Part shown: positions 11,709 to 21,132 of the stretch, piece after piece
Layout: each line of letters begins with the position of its first letter
How positions within the stretch are numbered: position 1 is the first letter of the stretch
Origin: Oehlia diaphana
Lineage: Eukaryota > Glomeromycota > Glomeromycetes > Glomerales > Glomeraceae
Length of the DNA stretch: 25,794 nt
NCBI GenBank assembly: GCA_003833135.1
Contig: QZLH01001137.1
Span: 15,508 to 41,301 of the forward strand
Direction of reading: 5' to 3'
Translations under genes and position numbers: made by a program
Notes under the pieces: generated by a model
What the model was told of the DNA's origin: nothing
Seen by the model: only the letters and a program-made list of their open reading frames with translations
The model's database searches: none

Positions 11709-12895
11709 CTCCAGAGATTTGATGTACCGATCACCTAAAAAAGAAAAGTAACAAAACATTAATAATCATTTTGTTAAAGGATAGTATAAAAAATATAAAA
11801 ACTCGATATCCACCTTGAAGCTGAAGAACCAATTACCTAAAAAAAAGAAAAATAACGAAACTTTAGTAGTTATTTCATTAAAACAAGTTTTTTTTTTAAG
11901 AAAAAATCTAATATCTATATTGAAAAAAAAAGTAAAATAGAAAACATTAATGGTCATTAAAAAAGAAATATTTTTAAAAAAGAACCAATATCTACCTCTC
12001 AAAATCTGAAGAACTGACACTGTCTACAAAATAAAATGAATTGTTAGCAACTTGTTGAATTTAAACATAGCCATTGAAATTTCATGCACCTAAAGTGAAC
12101 CGAAAGATTTACCAAAAAAAAAAAAAGGCCGATTTCACATCCAGACCCATCTAATAAAAAGAGAAATTTTAAATTGTTAATAAATGTTTCGTTATAAAAA
12201 TAAAAAAAATAAGTAAGTAAACTCACCATCGAATTCCAAAGCGTTCAAAGACCCAGGTATCTAAAAAAAAGTAGAAAAGTCAAAGCATCATCAGTAAACT
12301 TTTCGTTAGAATAAATAAAGACAAAAAAAAAGCTTTTACCGAAAACTGATATCACGCTTCTAAGGAACTGACCTAATAAGAAAAAAGAACAGTTAGAAAT
12401 CATTTGTTAAAATAAAAAAATTAAATGAAAAAAAATAATAAACCTACTAAATTGCTGCTTTCATCCTAACCAAAATCCACATCCAAGGGGATTTGTGGAA
12501 CTGGTCTCCTAAAAAAAAGAAAGAAAAATAATGAAACCTTAATAATCGTTTCATTAAAAAAATATTTCTTTAAAATAAAAATCCCAATATCTATCTTGAG
12601 ATCTGATGAACCCAATCACATAATAAAAAAAGAAAATAATGAAACATTAATAGTCGTTTCATTTTTTTTTAAAGACAAATCTGATAGTCACCTTAAAAAA
12701 AATACAATACCCAATCCAAAGAACCGACCATCTACAAAATAAAAAAAACAAACTATTAATAAAGTTTGTTAAAATAATAAAAAAAATTAAAATAAAAATT
12801 AAAGCTTTATACCAAAATGGCGAGTTTAAAGAAATTCAAAGGCAAAAGGATCTACCAGAATGTCACGTCTAAACTCTAAAGAGACTGAAAAATGC
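11709..12895 (-). repeat. Tandem array of mini-exon-like units inside the TIR element
   Basis: On the minus strand about ten diverged units each have a pyrimidine-rich tract ending in AG, a short block, then GT. Candidate blocks: 12895-12856 (or to 12813), 12731-12692, 12508-12471, 12372-12340, 12260-12227, 12150-12113, 12023-11996, 11836-11814 and 11734-11709, of 40, 40, 38, 33, 34, 38, 28, 23 and 26 nt. A degenerate unit near 12620 lacks both sites. Acceptor-to-acceptor spacing is mostly 102-136 nt. The blocks share a GGTTCTTCAGATCT-like core; the sequence after the donor often reads GTAGATATTGG or GTGGATATCG, and one donor is GTGAGT. Block lengths are not multiples of three and no start or signal peptide was found, so coding is unproven. 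It could be a repeat-exon gene, a spliced non-coding RNA, or a repeat that mimics splice sites. Confidence 0.65.
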
Positions 12896-12897
12896 CT

Positions 12898-13275
12898 AAA
12901 AAAAGGAAGGGGAGGAAAAAAGAAAGAGCAAAGAGAAAGGAAGACGAGAAAAAGAGGGATATGGGAAAAAAGAAAAGAAAGGTAAGGGAAAAAACGAAAA
13001 AGGGAGAAAGGGAAAAATGAAAGAAAGGGAAAGGGAAAGGACGAAAAGGAAAAGAAAAAGAGAAAATTTACAAAAAAAAGTTTAAGCTTAAACTAAAAAA
13101 AGCTTAAACTTTAACAGTAAAATGATCAAACTGCTGAAACGAAAAGTGAAAATGAAAAAAAAGAAAAAAAAAAGCATAAAAAAGGGTGAAATGGGTGAAG
13201 GGAAAGTATGAAAGAGACGGGTGAGAAGGAAAGGGAAAAAGAAGGGTAGAAGAATATAAATGGATGAAGGAAATG
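12898..13275 (+). other. Strongly purine-rich tract
   Basis: Long runs of A and G with very few pyrimidines (GGGAAAGGGAAAGGACGAA and similar), broken at 13080-13135 by a palindrome-containing stretch (GTTTAAGCTTAAAC, 13080-13093). It sits just upstream of the minus-strand array, where it reads as a pyrimidine tract. It may adopt triplex structure or act as promoter-like sequence; both are inference. Confidence 0.6.
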
Positions 13276-13445
13276 GTTAATTAAACTAAAAAAAAAAGTT
13301 TAAAAAAATAAACTTATCACGTCACGTCTTACTAACGGAAAGTTGTGTCACATGATATAATACACGTGATTGTTAAATAGCCTCGTAACTTATTTTTAAA
13401 TATCATATTACGCAAATCTATATAGGATTGATAAATTATCATTAC

Positions 13446-13607
13446 AGAAATTTATTGATAAAATTTCATTAAATATCTTTCAGATAATTATCAATAAATA
13501 TCATTAACATTAAATAACTTAGAAATTTATTGATAAAATCTTTTAATACTTAATACCATTAAATATTTTTCAGATAATTATCAATAAATATCATTAATGT
13601 TAAATAT
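13446..13607. repeat. Two-copy tandem repeat in the TIR element
   Basis: 13446-13520 and 13521-13607 are near-identical units beginning AGAAATTTATTGATAAAAT and sharing CAGATAATTATCAATAAA; the second has about 12 extra bases. Together with surrounding GATAAT/ATTATC motifs these look like subterminal repeats, which in several DNA transposon families bind transposase. Confidence 0.7.
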
Positions 13608-13822
13608 TGTTATATTTTTCCAGTTATTTTTCGATGATCATCATAATACGTTAATTATTGATTTGTTTAGTACGATAAAATGTGATGATTATTGATAGTG
13701 ATAATTATCGATATTTATCCCTCTTAATGATTATTAATATCTGCAGATAACACAATTTATCAGCAGATAATTATTGTTAATTATCATATTTTGTTAATTA
13801 TCGATATTTTGTAGCGATAAAT

Positions 13823-13874
13823 ATCGATAAAGTGATATATATCGCTATATATCACCTGAAAAAAATTCCTGATG
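13823..13874 (-). repeat. Right terminal inverted repeat
   Basis: Partner of the left repeat. It is followed by TT at 13875-13876, the putative 2-bp target duplication, after which homology to copy B resumes at CGTAATAAAATT. Confidence 0.9.
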
Positions 13875-14728
13875 TTCGTAATAAAATTAAATCGGAAATC
13901 GCTACAATTTCTCAAACCACTACAAATATCCAACAAATACAAGACAAACTTAAAGCCGCATATAAAGCTTTACAGAAAACTGGCGATAAAAGGAATTCAT
14001 TCTCTAACTATACAAGAACTAAAACAATTACAGTTATAAACCCCGTTAAAATGAGTAATAATACTAAAAATACGGTCTGTACAACCCATCAGAGAAGTGG
14101 CATTATTTGTCATCAAGATTGCGGTCTTGAGTTTACTGGTGGTAGCGGAACAACTACATTTAATAGTTGTGCTTGCATGGGAAGTGATGGTAAATGTACC
14201 AAATGTGGTTGTGATACTTACAGGTACTACTACTTAATTTTAATAATTATCTAAACTTTATTTCCATATTTCATCAACGTTGATATTGTTACTAATTTTT
14301 AATCGTTTATAAGCCACCACCATATTGATATGGAAATGAAGAACGAAACTAAGACAATTAACGAAGTTCTCGAAGATATAAAAGCGCAATATGACATGGC
14401 CGATGCAGATCATAAAAGGATTAGTAATGATGCTAACCAATTCCAAAAAACATTCAATGATCTTCAAGCCAGAGCAGATGGTAATTACAATAAAATTCGC
14501 CAACTTTGCACCGATCTTAGTAAGATTTGTTCTCGATTCAACTTTGTTGATGAACTTCATGCGAATATTAAGAATATGAAAATGGATGCAAAAACCATAC
14601 AAAACTCAGATTTAAGAGCGAAGGCTGAATCAGAGATTAGGAAGCTTGAAGCTTATATAGATGGTTTATCAAGACAAGGTTAACTTTATATGTGTGATTC
14701 AAAATAATTTAAGCTTTTTTTACTTCAA

Positions 14729-14844
14729 ATCACCGGGGGTGATCATCATCATTGGCCAGAATTATCAATTTTACCGGCACTATATCTTTTTAATGCTGGT
14801 CGATCATCATAATTCAGTCACCGGTGATCATCATCCCCGGTGAT
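14729..14844. mobile_element. Small inverted-repeat (MITE-like) insertion after copy A
   Basis: It begins ATCACCGGGG and ends CCCCGGTGAT, a perfect 10-bp inverted repeat, with GATCATCATC motifs next to both ends. The flanks align with the region after copy B (TTTAAAATC at about 23850), where this segment is absent. It is richer in G+C than its surroundings. No clear target duplication was found. Confidence 0.7.
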
Positions 14845-15047
14845 AGTTAGAAAAATTCTTTTTGTTAATCACTAAATAAATTCTCTGGTAAATCAAGCAT
14901 TATATTACAAAGATTAAATAAAATTACACAGTTATTAAAGATATATTTATTTTGTATATAAGTATATACAGTAAATTAGTCAGTAAATATCTAATTAGTT
15001 AATATAAAGTGAGCGAGATTATGGAACTTTATTAGAATTTACAAATG

Positions 15048-17864
15048 CAATAACGTGATGCAGTTTTCAAATATACCTCTTCCCGCTGAAGTCAATTTCT
15101 GAATGCCTATTTCCCGACCTGTATTATTTCCTAAAACTATAGTTTCTTGAACACTAATTTCCGAATCCAAATTTATGAGAATCACATGAAACATCCAATT
15201 TCCCAAATTCTTTTATCCCGAATAGAAAAAATCTATTAAAAATGAAATCGGAATAAAAGAGCATCTCCGATCGACCTGATATGCCTAAAAGATGGAATAA
15301 ATAACAATACACCTATACTTGTATAAGTTAATAAATAACAAAATTACATAAAATGAATATTAATGTAGATTATAAAGGAAAAAATTTTTTTTAAGAAACT
15401 GGAGCGTAAAATATTAAAAATTCAGTTTTAAGAAAAATGGAAGGAAAAAATTATTGATATTCAGTTTTAAAAAATCTGAAAAAAAAATATTAGAAAAAAA
15501 AATTCAATCTGAAAGAGACCATTAAAAAAAAAAAAAATACAACCCATAAGGAGGCCAAAAAAATAAAAATAAAAATAAAATATTATTAAAAAAAAAAAAT
15601 TTCGGTTTAAAAAGAAACAAATAAATATAATAAAAATCAGTTTAAAAAAAGTGGCCAAAAAAAAAGAAATTAATGTTATTGAAAAAAAATTTAATTAAAA
15701 ATCGACATTTAGATAGCTGCGTACATCCCTAAGTAGTCTAGCTCAAATATTCAGTATCTTTTCAAGTTTACAGCGATCGTTGTGGAAAAGTCATTTATTG
15801 AAATGAGTCAAATGCATAAACACATTACATTTCAGTATAAAGCGTTAGTCTACAATTTAATAAGAATATGACAAACCATTTGACGATCGTTTCTATCATC
15901 ACATCTAACATTCTTCTAACTTCTAAACATCTAATTGACTTACAGTATGTGACAATTATTCCACATATAATTGAATTTTCAGTGTCAGGAAAAAAAAACA
16001 TAGAAAGAACACCTGATTATGAATAAACGTGCTGTATGTATACATGGCGAATGCAATTTTTTACAGTAATATAAGTTTAATTCGCGATCACGAGTCAACT
16101 GCAAAGGATCTGTAGAAAAAGGGAATCTGACGTTGCATCAAATAAAAGTAATAAATTGTGTGAAAAAATTATTGTAAAAAATAAACTATTTGAAACTTTG
16201 GGATTAATATTATGTATTAAAACATGTTAGTATCGATTTTATTGATTTGCACCTAAATCAGAACTCACGGATCACGAATTAACAGTTTATTTCATCGCTA
16301 ATTAAATAAATTAATGAATGTAGCAGATAGAAATATTTGAGAATTAATATAAAACAATAATAAAATTTCGTTAACTACAATTGTATTAATATCACCCCCA
16401 CAATAGCAAAGTTTCCAATAGGTACTATTTAATACAATAATACTCTATTATACAGACACAACAAGTAGTCAAATGCACTTCTTTTTTTTCTTTGTGATTC
16501 AATGACAGAATAATAAAAAAATTCTGGATAAAACTCCGATAATGTATTCCGAAAAAACTCGGACACGTGATCATTTTTCTGGAAAATTTTTTATAGGGGT
16601 TATAAGGCCTATGATGAAATTTTGAGAAAAAAGTAAGGGGACTCTTTCTCGTAAAAAAATTTTTTTTATTATAATGGCGCAGTATAAGTTTTTTTATAAA
16701 CATCTAGTTTATATAAACACCGCTTAAAACACAAGTGCGGATAGTTCTTACTGTAACCTCTCTCGACACTCCATACCTAATAGTATATACGTATGGTAAA
16801 GGTTTCAACTTTTAAAAGTAATATACAGCCTTTCTAGTTATTACCCTTTCGTTATTTTATCAAGTTTACCCTTTAAAGAGTCCACCACTTTTCTGCTACA
16901 TAATTACTAAGGTTTTTTTTTAAACCTACTGTAAATTTTACTTTTTTTTTATAACAATATTCTTTTTATTATACACTTTCTTTTCATAATATTTCATGTC
17001 TTTGTCAAAACCTCCCTAAAAGAAAATAAAATCTAAACCAAGTGAAATAAAGTACAATAAAAAAGATTAAAGAAATAGGTATTAATCTACAGGTGGCAGA
17101 CCAGGAAAAAATTCTTTCCTCGTCTCGGTAAAAAAATTTTCACGTGACCAGACCAATCAGAGCTGGATTTAACAGATCTATGAATTTAGACGTTCTCAAC
17201 ACGCACCAATCATATTCATTTGAAGATACACACCAACCCGATAACAGATAAGATACAAATCCATGAGCAAACTCCCTAACAACAAATACCAAATTAACAG
17301 TATTACTACTACGCATACAAACCACTTCTATTTATCCACACGCGCTTTTTTAATTTTACTTACAAAAAATATAGATTTTACTTTGGAATTTTCATTCCTT
17401 GTAATTTTTGCATCCACACCCCTGAATTTTTAACTTCAACATATCGGCCGATAGAGAAAGTCCCTAAAATTTTGGGGATTTTTTTGCGATCAGTAAGAGG
17501 GACCGTCATATCAAATTGTCAACCAATAAATTAAACCACGCCACTTACAGTAAATATACTTCTGGTGACCACTTTATATATACTCGCATCAATACTCTAG
17601 AAATTCATCTGTTATAAACAATAAATATTTTGACGGATCATAGTACTTGGGACAATGGTTTAGGAAGAGGGACAATGGGTTAGACGTGATTTACATAATA
17701 ATATACATAATAAAAAGAGGGTTAGACGCGATTCTACATAAGTAAAAACTAAAAAGGGGCTTAAACGCATAAAAAGGAAATTTTTTTTTGTTTTTAGAGA
17801 ATCAGATACGTAATATTAATAGTTTAGGGAAACAATTAAGGTCCAATTTCCCCAATCAGCCGAT
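15048..17864. other. Gene-poor A-rich region with decayed repeats
   Basis: No gene is supported. 15360-15700 is A-rich with recurring TTCAGTTTTAA-like motifs (near 15421, 15460, 15602 and 15637). Open frames on the minus strand at 15467-15658, 16425-16703 and 17140-17325 are low-complexity or have no recognisable domain. GGGTTAGACG followed by GATT(C)TACATAA repeats at 17677-17698 and 17719-17741 just before the decayed coding region. Confidence 0.5.
16530..16591 (-). repeat. Dispersed repeat, copy 1
   Basis: ACTCCGATAA, ATTCCGAAAAAACTC and GGACACGTGATCATTTTT correspond in order to the reverse complement of 20173-20251. Copy 1 lacks about 15 bases present in copy 2. It is probably a fragment of an interspersed element. 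Confidence 0.6.
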
Positions 17865-19080
17865 ATGAATAATGATAATTTTTTGAGTTCCACGAATCGC
17901 CTTTTATCATGTCACATGATCGACGTGCATGTGTTACACATCAAAAAAAAAGTTTCGCAATAACATCTATCACAATTATAAACAAAAACCCTCTACTTCT
18001 TCACAATCCAAGTGGAAAAACAATGCCTTCTCAAATCGGCTCGGTATTAGTTACACAGTCTCTTACCGTTCCAATGGATATAAAAAAGTCATCAATCAAA
18101 GTTTACGTTATATGTATAAATAATTCCTTAATGGATTTTAACACTTACCGCAAACGAACGCACGCACCAAGAAAAAACAAGACGAACGCTTTAAGCGCCA
18201 CTATCGTTTTTTACTTTTAGAATCACAATATATCGCTAAACCCATACAGCATTTGAAATATTCGAAATCTAGTTGCGTCTTGACGCAGAAGGCTCCTTTC
18301 AAGACGCCTATACACGTGCTTAAATCAGTCGCTCCTTCCACGAATCCAACTAGCAATTTCAACGGATATACCTTAGATTTACTATTAACACCCCTTCCTT
18401 CTCGGAATCAAGTTCAAACATTACAACCACTTTGGATAGATCTTCTGTAATTTCATATGCGGATGCTAACGCTCTTGGGCTTTCATCAAGAAAGACACGC
18501 CCTTACTCAGGCCATGTTAGACAAACGACGTGAAGAAAATATTCAACATGCTCGTGATATCGGCATTTCTATCAAACATTATCATCACCGAATTAATAAA
18601 ACCGAGAAGTTAACGACTTTGAACAAACAACATCATAATCGAATGGGTAACTTTAAATATCATTTTAAAGTATCTACTAATAAAAAAACTCGATCACGTC
18701 TTGAACGAGAATTTAGTAATTTCACCACAAACTATAACAAGATCTTCAATGAAGAAATCTATCGCCCATATCGTCCTGCTTGGAAAAAAGATGATGACAT
18801 CCATTCCGATGCTTCTGACGATACTCGTCAATTGGAATATCGTCCCAACAAAAGATCAGTTAAAGACGATACAAACCTTAATAATTATGAATCTACAAAT
18901 TTATCGAAGAAACCTTGTTCTACTACCGATCCTTCTACAATGACGGACGAGATACAAGAAATAGAAATCGAATGGTTTCCTGATTTATACGACTCCAATC
19001 ATCACACTTTTACTACACCTCTTACTAGTGCTTCAATCCGAATTTCGTCAGATCTATCCGAATTGCCAGTTTTCGGATAA
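17865..19080 (+). pseudogene. Decayed coding region, unknown product (possible retroelement ORF)
   Basis: One frame reads as coding-like protein from about 17929 to the stop at 19080, broken by stops at 18121, 18139 and 18448. The longest intact part, 18457-19080 (207 codons), is rich in Arg, Lys, His, Asp, Ser and Thr (RREENIQHARDIGIS, HHRINKTEKL, KKTRSRLEREF) and ends DLSELPVFG. An ATG at 17865 opens another frame that soon stops. Base composition is clearly less AT-rich than the surrounding DNA, which argues for real, formerly constrained coding. The basic, polar composition would suit an RNA-binding retroelement protein, but no zinc knuckle, reverse transcriptase or nuclease motif is seen. 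Introns at the stops (for instance a GTAATT at 18446) cannot be excluded. I do not recognise the family. Confidence 0.5.
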
Positions 19081-19189
19081 CTTAAAATATTTCCGAAACC
19101 AATGATCAGAATTTAACAATTTAAGGCATGTTTGATAGTGCTTGGCGTTGTGCATTTATGATAGGACTGGATTTATGAAATAATTTTTT

Positions 19190-19711
19190 TTATCCGGATT
19201 TTCGTTTAATAACAGTTTTCACCCGGATCGAAGCACTACCTCTTACAACTCATCAATCGAAAAAATCACGTCTAGCTTTTGATGCTACAATTTCAGACTC
19301 CACAACTGCTGGACCTCCATCTAAATATTTAGTTTACCCTTTCGAGTCCACAATACCCTTTAGATTTTTTTAAAAATATTATAATAGTTTACCCCTCTAC
19401 TAACCAACTTAAAATAGTGTGAATCATTTTACCTCTTACAGAATTTATAGGTAACGTCTCCGGACGAAAGAAAAATTCAGTTCTTGTGGTCTTCGGTCTC
19501 CTTGGTTGTTTTCTTTTTTCGCCATTTTCTCAGTAACGTAGTTATACTGTTAAAATTATGCTATCTGAAGGATGAGGTCCTACGTTAGGGTGAATAATCT
19601 AGTTCTTTTTACCAGATAGTTTCCTTTGTTTATCAAATAGCTATAATTGTATTAGACACAGATTACCGCTCTTTAGAATAAAATAAAATAAATAAAATAA
19701 ATAAAACTATG
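19190..19711 (+). other. Possible 3' part of a retroelement relic with TAAA-type tail
   Basis: After the decayed coding region a short coding-like stretch (RIEALPLTTHQSKKSRLAFD, about 19222-19371) is followed by a less AT-rich segment and, at 19677-19711, an AAATA/AAATAAA simple repeat, the kind of tail found at the 3' end of LINE and SINE elements. No target duplication could be found, so the link is inference. Confidence 0.35.
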
Positions 19712-20172
19712 ATGAAATTTTGACTTGGTCACGATATAGTTTCGATTGAATACTACAACTATGATAAAATTGTACGCATGATTCTTTGGAACATATTAAA
19801 AATTAGTCTAGATTTTTTGAAATTATCTGTTAGTTCACAATAACTTTGTTATTGAAATGGTGTGGCCATTGATAATTATCAGATATCCGTTGTCCGTTGT
19901 CCGTTGTCCGAGAGTCCTATCTGAATATCCAAGTAATTATCCAATTGTTTGTTGGATTATCCGATCTGAATTTATCCGAATAGTGAATTTATCCTGTAAC
20001 TGGAAAAATATACTATACTGTGAAACGAATTATGTCATTTATTAAAAACATTAACACAAAAGACGATAAATGATAAATGTAGTTTGAATTATCATATGAA
20101 TTTTGTGTAACCAAGATTTTATGATTATATGACAGCTACTATTTATAATCATAAACGAAAATACTTATTCCT
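19712..20172. other. Intergenic, simple repeat only
   Basis: No gene seen. The 62-codon frame at 19857-20045 is a by-product of the TCCGTTG repeat and TATCCG-type motifs. Confidence 0.5.
19886..19910. repeat. Three tandem copies of TCCGTTG
   Basis: Three perfect 7-bp units followed by a partial TCCG. Nearby ATCCGAT/ATCCGAATAG motifs suggest a MITE relic. Confidence 0.8.
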
Positions 20173-20251
20173 AAAATTTTCACAAAAATGATCGTGTCTG
20201 AGTTTCTTCGGAATAAAAACTAAAAAAATGACCATTTATCGGAGTTTTTTC
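20173..20251 (+). repeat. Dispersed repeat, copy 2
   Basis: Inverted relative to 16530-16591, sharing CACAAAAATGATCGTGTC, TTCTTCGGAAT and TTATCGGAGTTTT blocks. It includes about 15 bases missing from copy 1. Confidence 0.6.
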
Positions 20252-20325
20252 ATAGAGCTTCTATATCCGTAAAATCGATGCATAAAATTTTAACTTTATT
20301 GAGTTGACATTATTAGATGATCGAT

Positions 20326-20983
20326 ATCTCAAACTCCGCGAAATCCTAAAAGGAAAATAATTAAATATTAATTATATATATGTATGCTTAAACTTTCTAA
20401 ACGTGGTATTACAAAATCACCTACCGTCTAGAATTGCAAAGTACCCCGGGTCTTTTACAATTTATCCGATTTAAAGATTGAATAACACCCGTGGGTACTT
20501 GTGAGATACCGGGTATTATATGAGGTAATTTTGACCAGAACTAAGCTTAAATTACCAGAATTAAGGGGATATAACCAAGAATAAAATTTTTGTATCTAGT
20601 ATTAGTAAAATACCCGGGTCTTTTAAAGTGGGGGTATGCTTAAAGGGATACTTTATGCAGTGCTAGGAGGTAATCTCATTAATTCCATGAAATCTTAAAA
20701 AGAATTAATGAAATATTAATTACGTCTATGCTCAAACTTTCTCAACATGATACAAAATTACCTAATGTCGCTAGTTCCGTATAATCCCAAAAAGAAAACA
20801 ATGAAATATTAATTACATTTATGTTCAAACTTTCTCAACATGATACAAAATCGCTTAATTTCATTAATTCCATAAAATCCTAAAAAGAAATAATGAAATA
20901 ATAGTTATATCTATGCACATTCGCAAAATCACCTAATCTCATTAATTCTGTGTAATTCTAAAACGGAAATAATGATATTTTCA
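20326..20983 (-). repeat. Interrupted tandem array of ~93-bp units
   Basis: Units at about 20326-20425, 20673-20766, 20767-20859, 20860-20937 and 20938-20983 share ATTAATTCCATAAAATCCTA, AATGAAATATTAATTA and CAAACTTTCTCAACATGATA blocks. On the minus strand several units read as a pyrimidine tract, TAG, a block of about 25 nt (TTATGGAATTAATGA-like), then GTGATTTTG or GTAATTTTG. The clearest is 20957-20933 with TAG before it and GTGATT after. Not all units keep both sites. Between units 1 and 2 lies a non-repeat segment (about 20436-20672) that contains its own direct repeat, CCGGGTCTTTTA at about 20446 and 20611, possibly an insertion. No protein is predicted. Confidence 0.65.
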
Positions 20984-21132
20984 GTTGATTAACATATATA
21001 CTATATATACTTAAAAAAATTTCTCAAAATGATTTTTTTTATAAATATCGAGTTTGTAATTTTTTTTTTCTAATAAAAAAAAAATTATTATCTCTATTTT
21101 TTTTTTCTTGAAAATTAAATATTTACGAAATC

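Larger units (their letters stand above)
11349..13874. mobile_element. 2,526-bp TIR transposon inserted in exon 6 of copy A
   Basis: The ends are 52-bp terminal inverted repeats, 11349-11400 and 13823-13874, with three mismatches, starting CATCAGGAA. The inner part of each (11368-11391 on the left) is itself nearly palindromic. Copy B is the empty site: reading ..GAGACCTTCGTAAT there against GAGATCTT, element, TTCGTAAT here, TT is present on both sides, implying a 2-bp duplication. No transposase frame is seen, so it is non-autonomous. Inside, left to right: AT-rich subterminal DNA with AACGTTA/TTATTG motifs, the minus-strand mini-exon-like array, a purine-rich tract, a tandem duplication, and GATAAT/ATTATC-rich subterminal DNA. 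The superfamily is unclear, since a TT duplication fits none of the common families well. Confidence 0.9.
9495..14683 (+). pseudogene. CRN-GTPase-Zn-cluster-coiled-coil gene, copy A (5' truncated, transposon-split)
   Basis: Inferred exons: 9497-9893, 9984-10025, 10211-10270, 10349-10588, 10673-11079, 11163-11348 joined across an insertion to 13877-14223, and 14314-14683. Exon 1 gives a Crinkler ubiquitin-like N-terminal domain (FSSIDANDLILWKV, then KKHIHIII), without the first 12 codons and the ATG found in copy B. Exons 2-3 are an Asn/Ser/Arg linker. Exon 4 has the P-loop GGTGTGKST, exon 5 DTPG and TKCTK, as in AIG1/Toc34-like GTPases. Exon 6 carries a Cys/His cluster (CTTHQ, CHQDC, CAC, CTKCGC) and exon 7 a charged coiled coil ending at TAA. 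Exons 2-5 have no stop or frameshift. A 2,526-bp TIR element interrupts exon 6 and adds a stop after 10 codons. CRN domains are known from secreted host-directed proteins; a GTPase cargo role here is inference. Copy A is almost surely not translated as one protein. Confidence 0.8.

Noticed and set aside
11766..12229. Two Phe-rich minus-strand open frames inside the TIR element
   Set aside because: They read straight through polypyrimidine intron-like tracts of the array; Phe runs come from T runs.
11349..13874. The 2.5-kb insertion as a large retained intron of copy A
   Set aside because: The ends are inverted repeats, not GT..AG splice sites, with a duplicated TT, and copy B has uninterrupted exon at that point.
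14258..14602. Minus-strand frame opposite exon 7 of copy A (and 23432-23626 in copy B)
   Set aside because: Shadow of the coiled-coil exon on the other strand.
15467..15658. Phe-rich minus-strand frame in the A-rich tract
   Set aside because: Translation of poly-A runs; no protein features.
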